64,000 nucleotides of DNA from Luteolibacter yonseiensis. Lineage in GTDB: Bacteria; Verrucomicrobiota; Verrucomicrobiia; Verrucomicrobiales; Akkermansiaceae. How positions within the stretch are numbered: position 1 is the stretch's first letter; each line of letters starts with the position of its first letter. Location of the stretch: the NCBI RefSeq assembly GCF_016595465.1, contig NZ_JAENIK010000004.1:124001-188000 (forward strand), given 5' to 3'. The notes below the pieces were generated by a model. That model saw nothing but the letters and a program-made list of their open reading frames with translations, did no database searches and was not told where the DNA came from. Of this stretch, positions 36,185 to 45,208 are shown piece after piece. The translations under genes were made by a program, and so were the position numbers.

Positions 36185-36547
36185 CTACAAACGCCTCGCG
36201 TTGCGGCCTTCGTCGATGAGCTTCCAGAAATGCTTCGAGTTCGCCAGCGCCTCGTCTTCGGCGAACGGCAGGTTCGAGCGGAACTTGAAATCCGAAAACG
36301 TCCCCTTGTGCAGCACGCGGTGGACGATCACCGAGCCGTCCTTCACCTCGAAATAAAAACGGTAGTCCTCGGCCCTGAAACGATAGAGCACGCGACCGTC
36401 GCGATCGATTTTCCCAAAGCGCTCGCCGTTCAGATTGTCCAGATCCTCCTTCCCAACCTTGAACTCCTCAAGCAGTTCAAGCTGCTCAAGCGTATCGAGT
36501 TTGGAAAGCTCCGCCGCGCTGATCTCGTTGAAAACTATCTGAAACAC
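36185..36547 (-). CDS. RelE/ParE-like toxin-fold protein without antitoxin partner
   Basis: A 120-residue protein MFQIVFNEISAAELSKLDTLEQL with the middle block GRVLYRFRAEDYRFYFEVKDGSVIVHRVLHKGTFSDFKFRS. This resembles the beta-sheet core of RelE/ParE-type toxins (R..DYR....V.....V...RV.H). The last 30 residues (NLPFAEDEALANSKHFWKLIDEGRNARRL) are extra. No antitoxin gene lies next to it; upstream is the terminator of a GH2 gene. It may therefore be a solitary toxin-like protein with another role. The family call rests on pattern alone. Confidence 0.6.
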   Translation of the reverse strand: MFQIVFNEISAAELSKLDTLEQLELLEEFKVGKEDLDNLNGERFGKIDRDGRVLYRFRAEDYRFYFEVKDGSVIVHRVLHKGTFSDFKFRSNLPFAEDEALANSKHFWKLIDEGRNARRL

Positions 36548-36635
36548 GTCCGCACGCTAATGCCATCGGCGAGAAGTTTGCCAGCGCGAAAATGGAGGTT
36601 TTTTCAACAGAAAACGGGCCGGGGACCCACACCAA

Positions 36636-36677
36636 CAACAAAAAGCCCGTGAAAAGCATGGCACTCTTCACGGGCTT
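36636..36677 (-). terminator. Rho-independent terminator of the GH2 gene
   Basis: The perfect 11-bp arms AAGCCCGTGAA (36643-36653) and TTCACGGGCTT (36667-36677) have a 13-base loop. On the minus strand a T-rich run follows the stem (ACGGGCTTTTTGTTGTTG). It lies about 18 bases after the stop at 36695. Confidence 0.88.
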
Positions 36678-36694
36678 CGGAACCGCCGGACGGG

Positions 36695-39007
36695 TCAACG
36701 GGCGGTCTCGTCGTAAATTCCCGCATCGATGTACTGTCCACCCTTGGTCTGGTGGCAGTGGATGGCGATGACGTTGCGGCCGGATTTCAGAAGCCCGGGC
36801 TTGGACAGCGGCACATCCGCGTAACCGGTCGTGTGCCCCTTGAGATCCGCGATTTTCTCCCCATTCAGGAAGACGGTCGCCTCCTCGTCATGGAAAACGC
36901 GCAGCACGGCCTGCCCCTTGATGGCGGCGGTCACCTCCACACTGCGGCGGAGCCAGATATCCTCGCTGTTCCACTCGGTGCCCACCTGGGTTCCCGGAGT
37001 TTCCCGGGTGCCGAAGCCGCCTTTGCCCTCTTTCCACGCGGAGTCGTCGAAATCAGGCTTCTCCCAACCCTCGGCAGGCTTGCCGGTGGTGAAGCGCGCC
37101 GCCTGCGGTTCCTTTTCAGAGGTGGGGATGACGGGGGACTGGATCACGACGTCCGGAGTGGAGAGCAGCTTGTCCGAGATCGGCTTGAGCCATGCGGCAT
37201 CCACCTTCTCGACACGGTCATAGGTGAGCAGGCCGTTGATCTCGACCTCTACGTCGGTGGTCTGGGTGTAAACACCGGCGCAGACCCCGCGCTTGCGGAG
37301 GCTGCCAAGCACTTCAATGGAACGGGTGTAGCGCTCCTTCCACTCGGCCAGGTCCTTCGGCAGGCCGCCGTAACCCCAGTTCGGACTGTTCTTGTTCCAG
37401 AGATGCCCCTCGATCGGCATGCCGTGTCCGCCGAATTCGCCGACGACCTTGACGTAGTTGTTGAAGCGCTTGTCCTCGAACGGGAACCCGGGATCCGGGT
37501 AGCGGTGTTCGTCCGCGATGTCCCCGATCGGCCAGAAATTACCACCGCTGGCGATGTTGATATGGCGGGTCTTGTCGTATTCGGTGGCCATTTTACCGAC
37601 TTCCATGGTGCGGTGCTGGCCCCATGCTTCGTTGAATGGCGACCAGACCGCGATGCAGGGAACGTCGCGCAGGTGATCCACCATGCGCTTGTATTCGGTC
37701 ACGTATTGTTCGTGTGCCTCGTCCGGCCAGACACCGTCCTTCGGGTTTTCCGCCATGCGGGTCCATTGCGGATTGGAACCCTCCGGCTTGGTCTCCGGGC
37801 CGTAGCCCTGGCTGACCTGGTCCTGCCACATGAGCATGCCGACCTTGTCGCAATGGGCGTAGTAGCTGCGTGGCTCGATCTTGATGTGCTTGCGGATCAT
37901 GTTGAACCCGGCGGCCTTGAGGTAGTCGATGTCGGAGATCATGGCCGCCTCGGATGGCGGGGTCAGCAGGCCGTCCGGCCACCAACCCTGGTCGAGAGGG
38001 CCCCAATGGAAAATGGATTTCCCGTTGAGCGTGAAGCGCCAGTTTCCGGCGGCATCCTGGTTTTTTCCAAATTCGCGCAGGGCGACATAGGATTTCACCT
38101 CATCCACCACCTTGCCATCCGCACCGAGGAGTTCGACCTTCAGATCATAGAGATTCGGCGAGTCGGGCGACCAGAGCTTCGGCTCGGGCAGGGTGATGGT
38201 GCCGCTGCCGCTGGTGATTTCCTTCCCGCCGAAGCTGGCGGTCACGCGGATTTTCTCACCCTCAAGGGCTTTGCCGGAGAGCTTGGCGTCCACCTTCACC
38301 GTGCCGGTCTTGATGTCGGTGGTGTAGTCGAGATCCCGGATGAACCGTTCCGCGACATTTTCCAACCACACGGTCTGCCAGATGCCCGTCACCCGGGTAT
38401 ACCAGATCCCTTCGTTTTTGAGCTTCTGCTTGCCGTGGAGTTGGTATCCTTCGGTCGCGTCGTCCACCCGGATGAGCAGCTCATTTCCCTCAGCCTTGAG
38501 CGCCGGGGTGATATCGAAGGAAAACGGTGTGAATCCGCCGGTGTGGCTGCCGATGCGCTGACCGTTCACCCACACCGTGGTGGTGTGATCCACCGCCTCG
38601 AAATTGAGCAGGGTGCGCTTCCCTTCCTTCGGCGCGGGGAGCGGACGCTTGTACCAGAGGGCTTCCGTCGGTTCGATGAGGCGTCCGACGCCGGACAGGC
38701 TGGATTCGGGACAGAAGGGAACAAGGATCTGCCCGTTCCAATTCGCGGCGGTCTGCTGGTCCTTGGAGGTCACGGCATAGTCCCAGAGGCCGTTGAGGTT
38801 CGTCCAATCCCCCCGCACCATCTGGGGACGGGGATATTCCTGCCAGACCTTGTCAGCTTTCAATTCGCTGCCCCACTTCGTCATCATGCCACCTTTGACG
38901 GCCTGCCATTCGGCCAGTGCGGGAAGCGACATGCAGAGCAGGCTGTTGAAAATGAGCAACGCGGAGCGGGTCCGGAGGTTTTTGGCGAGTGATATAGGGA
39001 GTTTCAT
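36695..39007 (-). CDS. Secreted glycoside hydrolase family 2 enzyme
   Basis: The 770-residue protein starts MKLPISLAKNLRTRSALLIFNSLLCMSLPALA (signal peptide). It then has the GH2 sugar-binding domain (LNFEAVDHTTTVWVNGQRIGSH), an immunoglobulin-like domain and the TIM barrel. The acid/base is Glu460 in PFNEAWGQ and the nucleophile is probably Glu524 in VVGEFGGHG. A further C-terminal beta-sandwich (LRVFHDEEATVFLNGEKIADL) looks like an added binding module. It acts on beta-linked galactosides, glucuronides or similar; the exact sugar is not readable. The in-frame stretch upstream to 39205 is not coding-like, so the start at 39007 is chosen. Confidence 0.9.
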   Translation of the reverse strand: MKLPISLAKNLRTRSALLIFNSLLCMSLPALAEWQAVKGGMMTKWGSELKADKVWQEYPRPQMVRGDWTNLNGLWDYAVTSKDQQTAANWNGQILVPFCPESSLSGVGRLIEPTEALWYKRPLPAPKEGKRTLLNFEAVDHTTTVWVNGQRIGSHTGGFTPFSFDITPALKAEGNELLIRVDDATEGYQLHGKQKLKNEGIWYTRVTGIWQTVWLENVAERFIRDLDYTTDIKTGTVKVDAKLSGKALEGEKIRVTASFGGKEITSGSGTITLPEPKLWSPDSPNLYDLKVELLGADGKVVDEVKSYVALREFGKNQDAAGNWRFTLNGKSIFHWGPLDQGWWPDGLLTPPSEAAMISDIDYLKAAGFNMIRKHIKIEPRSYYAHCDKVGMLMWQDQVSQGYGPETKPEGSNPQWTRMAENPKDGVWPDEAHEQYVTEYKRMVDHLRDVPCIAVWSPFNEAWGQHRTMEVGKMATEYDKTRHINIASGGNFWPIGDIADEHRYPDPGFPFEDKRFNNYVKVVGEFGGHGMPIEGHLWNKNSPNWGYGGLPKDLAEWKERYTRSIEVLGSLRKRGVCAGVYTQTTDVEVEINGLLTYDRVEKVDAAWLKPISDKLLSTPDVVIQSPVIPTSEKEPQAARFTTGKPAEGWEKPDFDDSAWKEGKGGFGTRETPGTQVGTEWNSEDIWLRRSVEVTAAIKGQAVLRVFHDEEATVFLNGEKIADLKGHTTGYADVPLSKPGLLKSGRNVIAIHCHQTKGGQYIDAGIYDETAR

Positions 39008-39187
39008 GAAATTCTGGGAAATAGGTCCGTCTGATTTGCGGAGTTGGACTAGTAAGGCCCTCGATCGTGGTTCGCAACCCCCCGTGCGGGGGGATGGAGA
39101 ATCAGCGGGCTCTCCTCCCCCGAGAAATGCCGTTCGTGACAGGAATTTGGGTTTGGGAATCCCCGATCCGCCGCCTAGGGTCGCGGC

Positions 39188-41401
39188 GTGACTGGGCCGG
39201 AACATGGCGACCGATGGCAGACGGACGGGAAATTTTTCCGTGCCGGCGGCCGGCGTGTGCGGATGAATGCCGTGACCTACGGACCGTTTCCCGGTGGTTG
39301 GCCGGAGTCATTCTCCGCGGATTTCACCAAAATGGCCGGGGTCGGATTCAATGCGATCCGGCTATACGAATTGCCGACCGGGAGCCTGCTCGATGCCGCT
39401 GCCAGGCATGGACTGAAAGTGTTCGGCGGATTGAAATGGCGTCAGAGCGCGGATTTCCTCGGCAACCCGGAAATTTTCGGCAGCGCGGTGGTCGATCTAG
39501 TCCGGTTTTTGAAGGAAAGCGGCGGGCATCCGGCGCTGGCGGGGATCTATGTGGGAAACGAAATCCCCTCCGACCTCGCACGCTGGATGCGTCCCCTGAA
39601 GGTGAGGGAGTCCATCGAGCGGCTCATCGACTCGGGACGGGAGGTGGCGCCGCATCTCTTGTTCGCTTATGCGAACTACCCCAGCACCGAGTATCTGGAG
39701 CCGGAAAACGCGGACTTCACCGCCTTCAACGTCTATCTTGAAAACGAGGATGCCTTCCGCAATTACCTGAAACGGTTGCACCACATCGCGGGGGACAGGC
39801 CTCTGGTCATTTCCGAGTTCGGCCTCGATTCATCCCGCAACGGGCTGGACCGCCAGGCGGAAACCCTGCGCTGGGCCACTCAGGCGGCACTCGACCACGA
39901 GACGGCGGGAATGACGGTCTACGCATGGAGCGACCGTTGGTGGAACGCCGGGGCCGAAGTGCTCGAATGGGATTTCGGGCTGACGGACCGCGACGGAAAT
40001 CCGAAGCCCGCAATGGCGGTCTTTCCCACCGATTGCAAACCCTCCGCCTCCCAACCCAAATTTTTCAGCATCATCGTCTGCACCCGCAATGGCAGGGAAC
40101 GCATCGGTGCGTGCCTGGAAGCGATTCAACAGTCTTACGAGTCCTATCCTACATTTGAAACCCTCGTCGTGGACGACGGTTCCACCGACGGCACCGCCGG
40201 CTTTGTTGAAAAAAACCATCCCTGGGTGAGGCTCCTACGCCTCCCGCCCGGTGGACTCAGCGCCGCGCGCAACGCCGGTGCCGCCGCCGCGAATGGTGAG
40301 ATTTTCGCCTTCACCGATGACGATTGTGAACCCGACCGGGAATGGCTCGCCCGCCTCGATACCATTTTCCAAACCGGGCGATACGCCGCTGCCGGAGGCC
40401 CGAACCTCCCGCCGCCCCCACGCACTTGGGAGGAGGCTGTCGTCTGCGCCGCACCGGGAGCCCCGAGCCACGTCATGCTGGATGACGAGGAAGCCGAGCA
40501 CCTGCCGGGCTGCAACATCGCCGTCACGCGTGCCGCCTTCGAAAAAACCGGTGGATTCGACCCACGGTTCCACACCGCCGGTGATGACGTGGATTTCTGC
40601 TGGCGCCTGCGTGACGCCGGTTTCCGCCTCGGCTTCGCACCGGGAGCCTTCGTCTGGCACTGGCGGCGGCCCTCGCTGCGCACCTTCCTCCGTCAGCAGC
40701 TCGGCTACGGCCATGCCGAACGCCTGCTGCTGGCCAAGCATCCTTCGCGTTTCTCCCGGCGTGGCGGTGCGAAATGGCAGGGCTTCGTCTATGGCGGCGG
40801 TCCTGTCCGGGTCCAATCAGGTTCCATCATCTACTTCGGTCCGATGGGTGAGGCGGGCTACCAAGGCATCATCAACCGCATGCTCCCATTGCGCGGGCTT
40901 GCGAAAGAATTCGACACCCCCCTCTCCCGTCTCGCCCTCCGTGCCGTCTCGTTCCTCCAGCCGAGGTTGCGGGCATGGGCGAGAAACGGCACGCTGTTCA
41001 TCCACGGCAGACGGCCTTACCGGTCCGCCTCACCCGGCCACAGCGATGAATTTTCAATCGACTCGCCCGAAGGCCACGATCGTGAGCATTTCCTCAAACG
41101 TCTCCTGAAATCCGGTTGGATCCCCTCTCCCCCCACCGCGCCTTGGGATTTGGAAAAATCCGGCATCCGTCTGCTCATGGCCACCGAACGCGGGGAAGGA
41201 ATCGCGAAGCGCACGCTCGTCCGCGTCTGGGGGGCGGATCCTCCGGTGCTCGGAAAAATCCGCCGCACGCTCACAAACGACCCCATCCGCACGGCGGCGA
41301 ACTACGAGGATTTCAAAAACGCGATCAAGGAGGAGCCCTCCTATCTCATCGCGGAGAGCAGGAAGCACGCCTCCACATCGAAGCGTCGATTGAGGAAGTA
41401 G
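39188..41401 (+). CDS. Glycoside hydrolase-like / glycosyltransferase family 2 fusion
   Basis: A 737-residue protein. Residues 1-285 form a GH2/GH5-clan-like TIM barrel (GKFFRAGGRRVRMNAVTYGPF, VGNEIPSDL with Glu125, LVISEFGLD with Glu210, VYAWSDRWW). Residues about 290-550 form a GT2 domain (FFSIIVCTRNG, VVDDGSTDGT with Asp329 and Asp330, TDDDCEPD at 377-379, GGFDPRFHTAGDDVDFCWRLRDAGF). The final 180 residues have no family call. The GTG start at 39188 keeps the conserved GKFFRAGG segment. No signal peptide is evident. One polypeptide seems to combine sugar-binding or hydrolase-like and transferase parts. It is divergent from the GH2 gene. Confidence 0.85.
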   Translation: MTGPEHGDRWQTDGKFFRAGGRRVRMNAVTYGPFPGGWPESFSADFTKMAGVGFNAIRLYELPTGSLLDAAARHGLKVFGGLKWRQSADFLGNPEIFGSAVVDLVRFLKESGGHPALAGIYVGNEIPSDLARWMRPLKVRESIERLIDSGREVAPHLLFAYANYPSTEYLEPENADFTAFNVYLENEDAFRNYLKRLHHIAGDRPLVISEFGLDSSRNGLDRQAETLRWATQAALDHETAGMTVYAWSDRWWNAGAEVLEWDFGLTDRDGNPKPAMAVFPTDCKPSASQPKFFSIIVCTRNGRERIGACLEAIQQSYESYPTFETLVVDDGSTDGTAGFVEKNHPWVRLLRLPPGGLSAARNAGAAAANGEIFAFTDDDCEPDREWLARLDTIFQTGRYAAAGGPNLPPPPRTWEEAVVCAAPGAPSHVMLDDEEAEHLPGCNIAVTRAAFEKTGGFDPRFHTAGDDVDFCWRLRDAGFRLGFAPGAFVWHWRRPSLRTFLRQQLGYGHAERLLLAKHPSRFSRRGGAKWQGFVYGGGPVRVQSGSIIYFGPMGEAGYQGIINRMLPLRGLAKEFDTPLSRLALRAVSFLQPRLRAWARNGTLFIHGRRPYRSASPGHSDEFSIDSPEGHDREHFLKRLLKSGWIPSPPTAPWDLEKSGIRLLMATERGEGIAKRTLVRVWGADPPVLGKIRRTLTNDPIRTAANYEDFKNAIKEEPSYLIAESRKHASTSKRRLRK

Positions 41402-41581
41402 CCTCCTGTTCGCGAAGGCATCCCCCCATCCTCGTATTTCACGTAGGTCGTCCTCCGTTGAAATTCCTCGATCCTGCCAAAAATCCAGATACGCTTTGAT
41501 TCTGAAAACAGGCATCATATTGCCTGCGTAGTTCGTGGCAGTTTCATCTGACCATCCTCATCCACCGCACCCCAAATTTCC

Positions 41582-44500
41582 GTGAATCGCACCCTGTTCT
41601 ACGCCGGTCTGGCCTGTTCGTTCGGTCTTGCATTTCCATTCCAAACCCTCCACGCCGCACCTCAGTGGATCTGGACCGGTTCCTCCGCGAAAGACGGGGA
41701 AAAGGCCACTTTCACCAAGACCTTCACCGTCTCCGGAAACATCAAGTCCGCGCGGCTCGACTTCACCTGTGACAATGGCGCGGTGGCCTATCTCAACGGA
41801 ACGAAGGTTGCGGAAAACGCCGACTGGAACAGCGCGACCACCGCGAATGTCGCCAAGCTGCTCAAGTCCGGCCAGAACGAACTGAAGATCGATGCGACCA
41901 ACGAAGGCGCCACCGCCGGACTGGTGGCGGTTCTCAAGATCACCACCGCCGACGGCAAGGAAACCCTCGTTGAGACCGGTGCGGATTGGACCGCCTCCGA
42001 AACCGGAGGCAAGGATACCAAGCCCGCCACCGCGATCGCCAAATACGGAGCCTCGCCATGGGGCGAGGCTTTGAAAGGTGCCTCAAGCGGCGCAACCGGG
42101 GAAATTTCCGACATGGTCGTCGCACCGGGCTTCGAGGTGAAACTCATCTACACCGTGCCGAAGAGCGAGCAGGGTTCGTGGGTCGCCATCACCGAGGACA
42201 ACAAGGGCCGCCTCATCACCAGTGATCAATACGGCACACTCTACCGCGTCACGCTCCCTCCCGCGGGCAAGGACGAGCCGCCCAAGGTCGAACCGCTGAA
42301 ACTGCCGAACGGCCCCAGCGGCAAACCCCTCGGCGGAGCGCACGGCCTGCTCTATGCCTTCGACAGCCTTTACGTGATGGACAATGAAACCGAGGACACC
42401 GGCCTCTGGCGTCTGACCGACACGAACCGCGACGACGAGTTCAACAAGGCCGAGCTCATCCGCAAGTGCGACGGCGGCGGCGAGCACGGCACCCACGGCA
42501 TCGTCCTCGGGCCGGATGGCAAATCGATTTATTTCGTCAACGGCAACCACACGAAGCTCCCGGAAAAACTCGACTATTCCCGCCCTGTCGCGATCGGCGA
42601 GGACCATCTCACGCCACGCATGTGGGATGCGAACGGCCACGCCCGCGGCATCCTGGCCCCGGGTGGCTATGTTTGCAAAACCGACCCGGACGGCAAACAT
42701 GTCGAACTCTTCGCCGGCGGCTTCCGCAACCAATACGACATCGCCTTCGACGCGAACGGAGAGCTTTTCACCTATGACTCCGACATGGAGTGGGACCTGG
42801 GATCCCCCTGGTATATGCCCACCCGCATCAACCACATCGTCAGCGCCGGCGACTATGGCTGGCGTTCCGGATCCGGCCGCTGGCCGAGCCACTACGCGGA
42901 CTCGCTGCCCGAGGTGCTCGACATCGGCCCGGGGTCCCCGACCGGCACCGTCTTCGGCACAGGCGCGAAATTCCCCGCGAAATACCAACGCGCCTTGTAT
43001 GCCTTGGACTGGACCTACGGCACCATGTGGGCCATCCACCTCGTTCCGGATGGAGCCACCTTCAAGGCCACGAAGGAGGAATTCGTCGCAGGCAAGCCCA
43101 TGCCGTTCACCGATGCGATCATCAGCCGCACGGATGGATCGATGTATTTCACCACCGGCGGACGCAAGAGCCAGTCCGCGCTCTATAAAGTCACCTACAC
43201 CGGCAAGGACAGCACCGCCCCGGCTCCCAAAGTGGAACCGACCGCCGAAGCGAAACTCCGCCGTCAGATCGAAACCCTGCATGAGGAAAAGGCCGGTGGA
43301 GATTCCATCGGCAAGGCCTGGCCCTACCTCTCACACAAGGACCGCTTCATCCGCTTCGCCGCCCGTGAGGCGATCGAACGCCAGCCGGCGCAGAAATGGG
43401 CCGACAAGGCGCTCGCGGAAACCAATCCCCAGGCGTCCATCGAGGCCTTGATCGCACTCGCCCGCGTCGGAGACAAATCCCTCCAGCCGAAGATCTTCGT
43501 CTCACTCGGCCGCCTTGATTTCGCGAAACTTCCTCAAGAGCTCAAACTTCCTTACCTCCGCGCCTGGCAGCTCGTCTTCACCCGCATGGGCAAGCCCGCG
43601 CCGGACGTCTGCGCGAAAATCGTCGAACGTCTCGACCCTTTGTTTCCGGATGCGGACCCGCACATCAACCGGGATCTGGTGGATCTCCTCGTCTTCCTCG
43701 ACTCCCGCAGCATTGTCGCGAAGACCGTGCCCCTGCTGGACACCGCGAAGGACGCGGACATCACCATCGCCAGCGATGCCGTGCTTTCCCGCAACGACGG
43801 CTACGCCACCGCTGTCGAGGGCATGCACGGCAGCCACCCGAACCGCCAGGCCATCTCCTATGCGAACGCCCTCCGCGAGGCCAAGGTCGGCTGGACACCG
43901 GAACTGAGGAAAACCTTCTTCGGCTGGTTCCCCCGCACCTCCAAGTGGAGCGGTGGCAACAGCTTCAAGGGCTTCCTCAACAACATCCGCACGATGGCTC
44001 TCACCAACTGCGTGACGGATGAAACGGAACGCGCCGCCTTGGACACGCTTTCGAAAGCCGCCCCGCCTGCCCCACCGTCCAACCTCGTCATGCCGAAGGG
44101 TCCGGGCAAGGACTACACCGTGGATGAGATCGACGCCCTCGCCAAAGAAGGACTCAAGGGCCGGAACTTCGAGCAGGGCAAGGCGATGTTCTCCGCCCAG
44201 CTCTGCATCAACTGCCACCACTTCGGCGGTGACGGCGGCAACAGCGGTCCCGATCTCACCGGCTCCGGCAACCGCTACACCGTCAAGGACCTCGCGGAAA
44301 ACATCATCGAGCCGTCCAAGGTCATCAGCGACCAATACCCCAGCGAGCAGCTCGACCTCAAGGACGGCACCACCGTCGTCGGCCGCGTGGTGGTCCAGGA
44401 GAACGGCAAGCTCTTCGTCATGGCCAGCGCCCTCGCCCCGGACGCCCTCACCGTGGTGGATGAGGCGCAGATCAAGACACGTTCGCCTTTCAACACCTCC

Positions 44501-44608
44501 ATGATGCCACCCGGCCTGCTCACCCCGCTCAACAAGGACGAACTCCTCGACCTCTTCGCCTACATCCTCTCCGGCGGAAATCCGAAGGACGCGAAGTTCG
44601 CGAAGTAA
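41582..44608 (+). CDS. PVC-type haem-binding CxxCH secreted protein
   Basis: The 1008-residue exported protein has a GTG start, a signal peptide (ending near TLHAA) and a beta-sandwich module (residues 25-150: PQWIWTGSS, LDFTCDNGAVAYLNGTKV). A membrane-dehydrogenase-like propeller follows (residues about 185-550), then a HEAT-like helical stretch, and a single c-type haem site, Cys875-I-N-Cys878-His879, with the tail EPSKVISDQYPS typical of planctomycete/verrucomicrobial cytochrome-like domains. Such proteins are thought to oxidise sugars or similar substrates in the periplasm, but this is unproven. A strong terminator follows. Confidence 0.92.
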   Translation: MNRTLFYAGLACSFGLAFPFQTLHAAPQWIWTGSSAKDGEKATFTKTFTVSGNIKSARLDFTCDNGAVAYLNGTKVAENADWNSATTANVAKLLKSGQNELKIDATNEGATAGLVAVLKITTADGKETLVETGADWTASETGGKDTKPATAIAKYGASPWGEALKGASSGATGEISDMVVAPGFEVKLIYTVPKSEQGSWVAITEDNKGRLITSDQYGTLYRVTLPPAGKDEPPKVEPLKLPNGPSGKPLGGAHGLLYAFDSLYVMDNETEDTGLWRLTDTNRDDEFNKAELIRKCDGGGEHGTHGIVLGPDGKSIYFVNGNHTKLPEKLDYSRPVAIGEDHLTPRMWDANGHARGILAPGGYVCKTDPDGKHVELFAGGFRNQYDIAFDANGELFTYDSDMEWDLGSPWYMPTRINHIVSAGDYGWRSGSGRWPSHYADSLPEVLDIGPGSPTGTVFGTGAKFPAKYQRALYALDWTYGTMWAIHLVPDGATFKATKEEFVAGKPMPFTDAIISRTDGSMYFTTGGRKSQSALYKVTYTGKDSTAPAPKVEPTAEAKLRRQIETLHEEKAGGDSIGKAWPYLSHKDRFIRFAAREAIERQPAQKWADKALAETNPQASIEALIALARVGDKSLQPKIFVSLGRLDFAKLPQELKLPYLRAWQLVFTRMGKPAPDVCAKIVERLDPLFPDADPHINRDLVDLLVFLDSRSIVAKTVPLLDTAKDADITIASDAVLSRNDGYATAVEGMHGSHPNRQAISYANALREAKVGWTPELRKTFFGWFPRTSKWSGGNSFKGFLNNIRTMALTNCVTDETERAALDTLSKAAPPAPPSNLVMPKGPGKDYTVDEIDALAKEGLKGRNFEQGKAMFSAQLCINCHHFGGDGGNSGPDLTGSGNRYTVKDLAENIIEPSKVISDQYPSEQLDLKDGTTVVGRVVVQENGKLFVMASALAPDALTVVDEAQIKTRSPFNTSMMPPGLLTPLNKDELLDLFAYILSGGNPKDAKFAK

Positions 44609-44635
44609 GCGACCGTCCGGCAAATTCTTGATACG

Positions 44636-44676
44636 CGGGCCATTGGCAATCATGCCAATGGCCCGTTGTTTTGTTT
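44636..44676 (+). terminator. Rho-independent terminator of the PVC haem protein gene
   Basis: The perfect 13-bp arms CGGGCCATTGGCA (44636-44648) and TGCCAATGGCCCG (44653-44665) have a 4-base loop and are followed by TTGTTTTGTTT. It starts 28 bases after the stop. Confidence 0.92.
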
Positions 44677-44784
44677 CCAATCTGCATGGAAGCGCCCCTT
44701 CGTTCTCCACCCTGAGATAAAACAGGGGTTCGCTCTGGACGGCGATTTTCAATCAAGCCACGCTTCAATGCCCGATCAAAACCT

Positions 44785-45117
44785 ATGATCATTCTTATTA
44801 TCTCAATAATCTCGGCATTCGGATTTTCTGCGGCAGCGAAGAAAAAGGGATACAATTCATCCCGTTTTTGGATCTACCCCCTTGCCATAGGTTTTGGAAC
44901 ATTCATCGCAAGCTTGCTCCTCAACACGATCCTGCCGAAGATCATTGGCAATGGAGAATCGGCATTTTCGAAAATCTATCCATATGCGGTCGGAATCTGC
45001 TCCCTCATGCTTGTCCTGTCGTTGATTTCCAAAGCTTGGAAGCAGATAGAATCTTTGCCCGATCGGAAAAGGGTAGAACGGGCCGGAACATCGGACATCG
45101 AGAGGCCCGGTGTTTGA
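44785..45117 (+). CDS. Small membrane protein of unknown function
   Basis: A 110-residue protein with about three hydrophobic segments (IILIISIISAFGFSA, FWIYPLAIGFGTFIASLLL, YAVGICSLMLVLSLI) and a short charged C-terminal tail (SLPDRKRVERAGTSDIERPGV). It has no relatives that I recognise. It lies after a terminator and 91 bases before queA on the same strand. The composition looks like a real membrane protein, but the gene call rests only on that. Confidence 0.6.
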   Translation: MIILIISIISAFGFSAAAKKKGYNSSRFWIYPLAIGFGTFIASLLLNTILPKIIGNGESAFSKIYPYAVGICSLMLVLSLISKAWKQIESLPDRKRVERAGTSDIERPGV

Positions 45118-45208
45118 ACTTACAGCTCCCTTACTGGCGGACTCTGTCCCGAACGACAACGATCTGAAGCGACCCGGCACTTGCGGCGGGCGCGAATGGA
45201 AGCTACGC

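Noticed and set aside
36752..38992. 746-residue open frame opposite the GH2 gene
   Set aside because: It is a GC-rich antisense shadow of GH2; the minus-strand protein has clear catalytic motifs.
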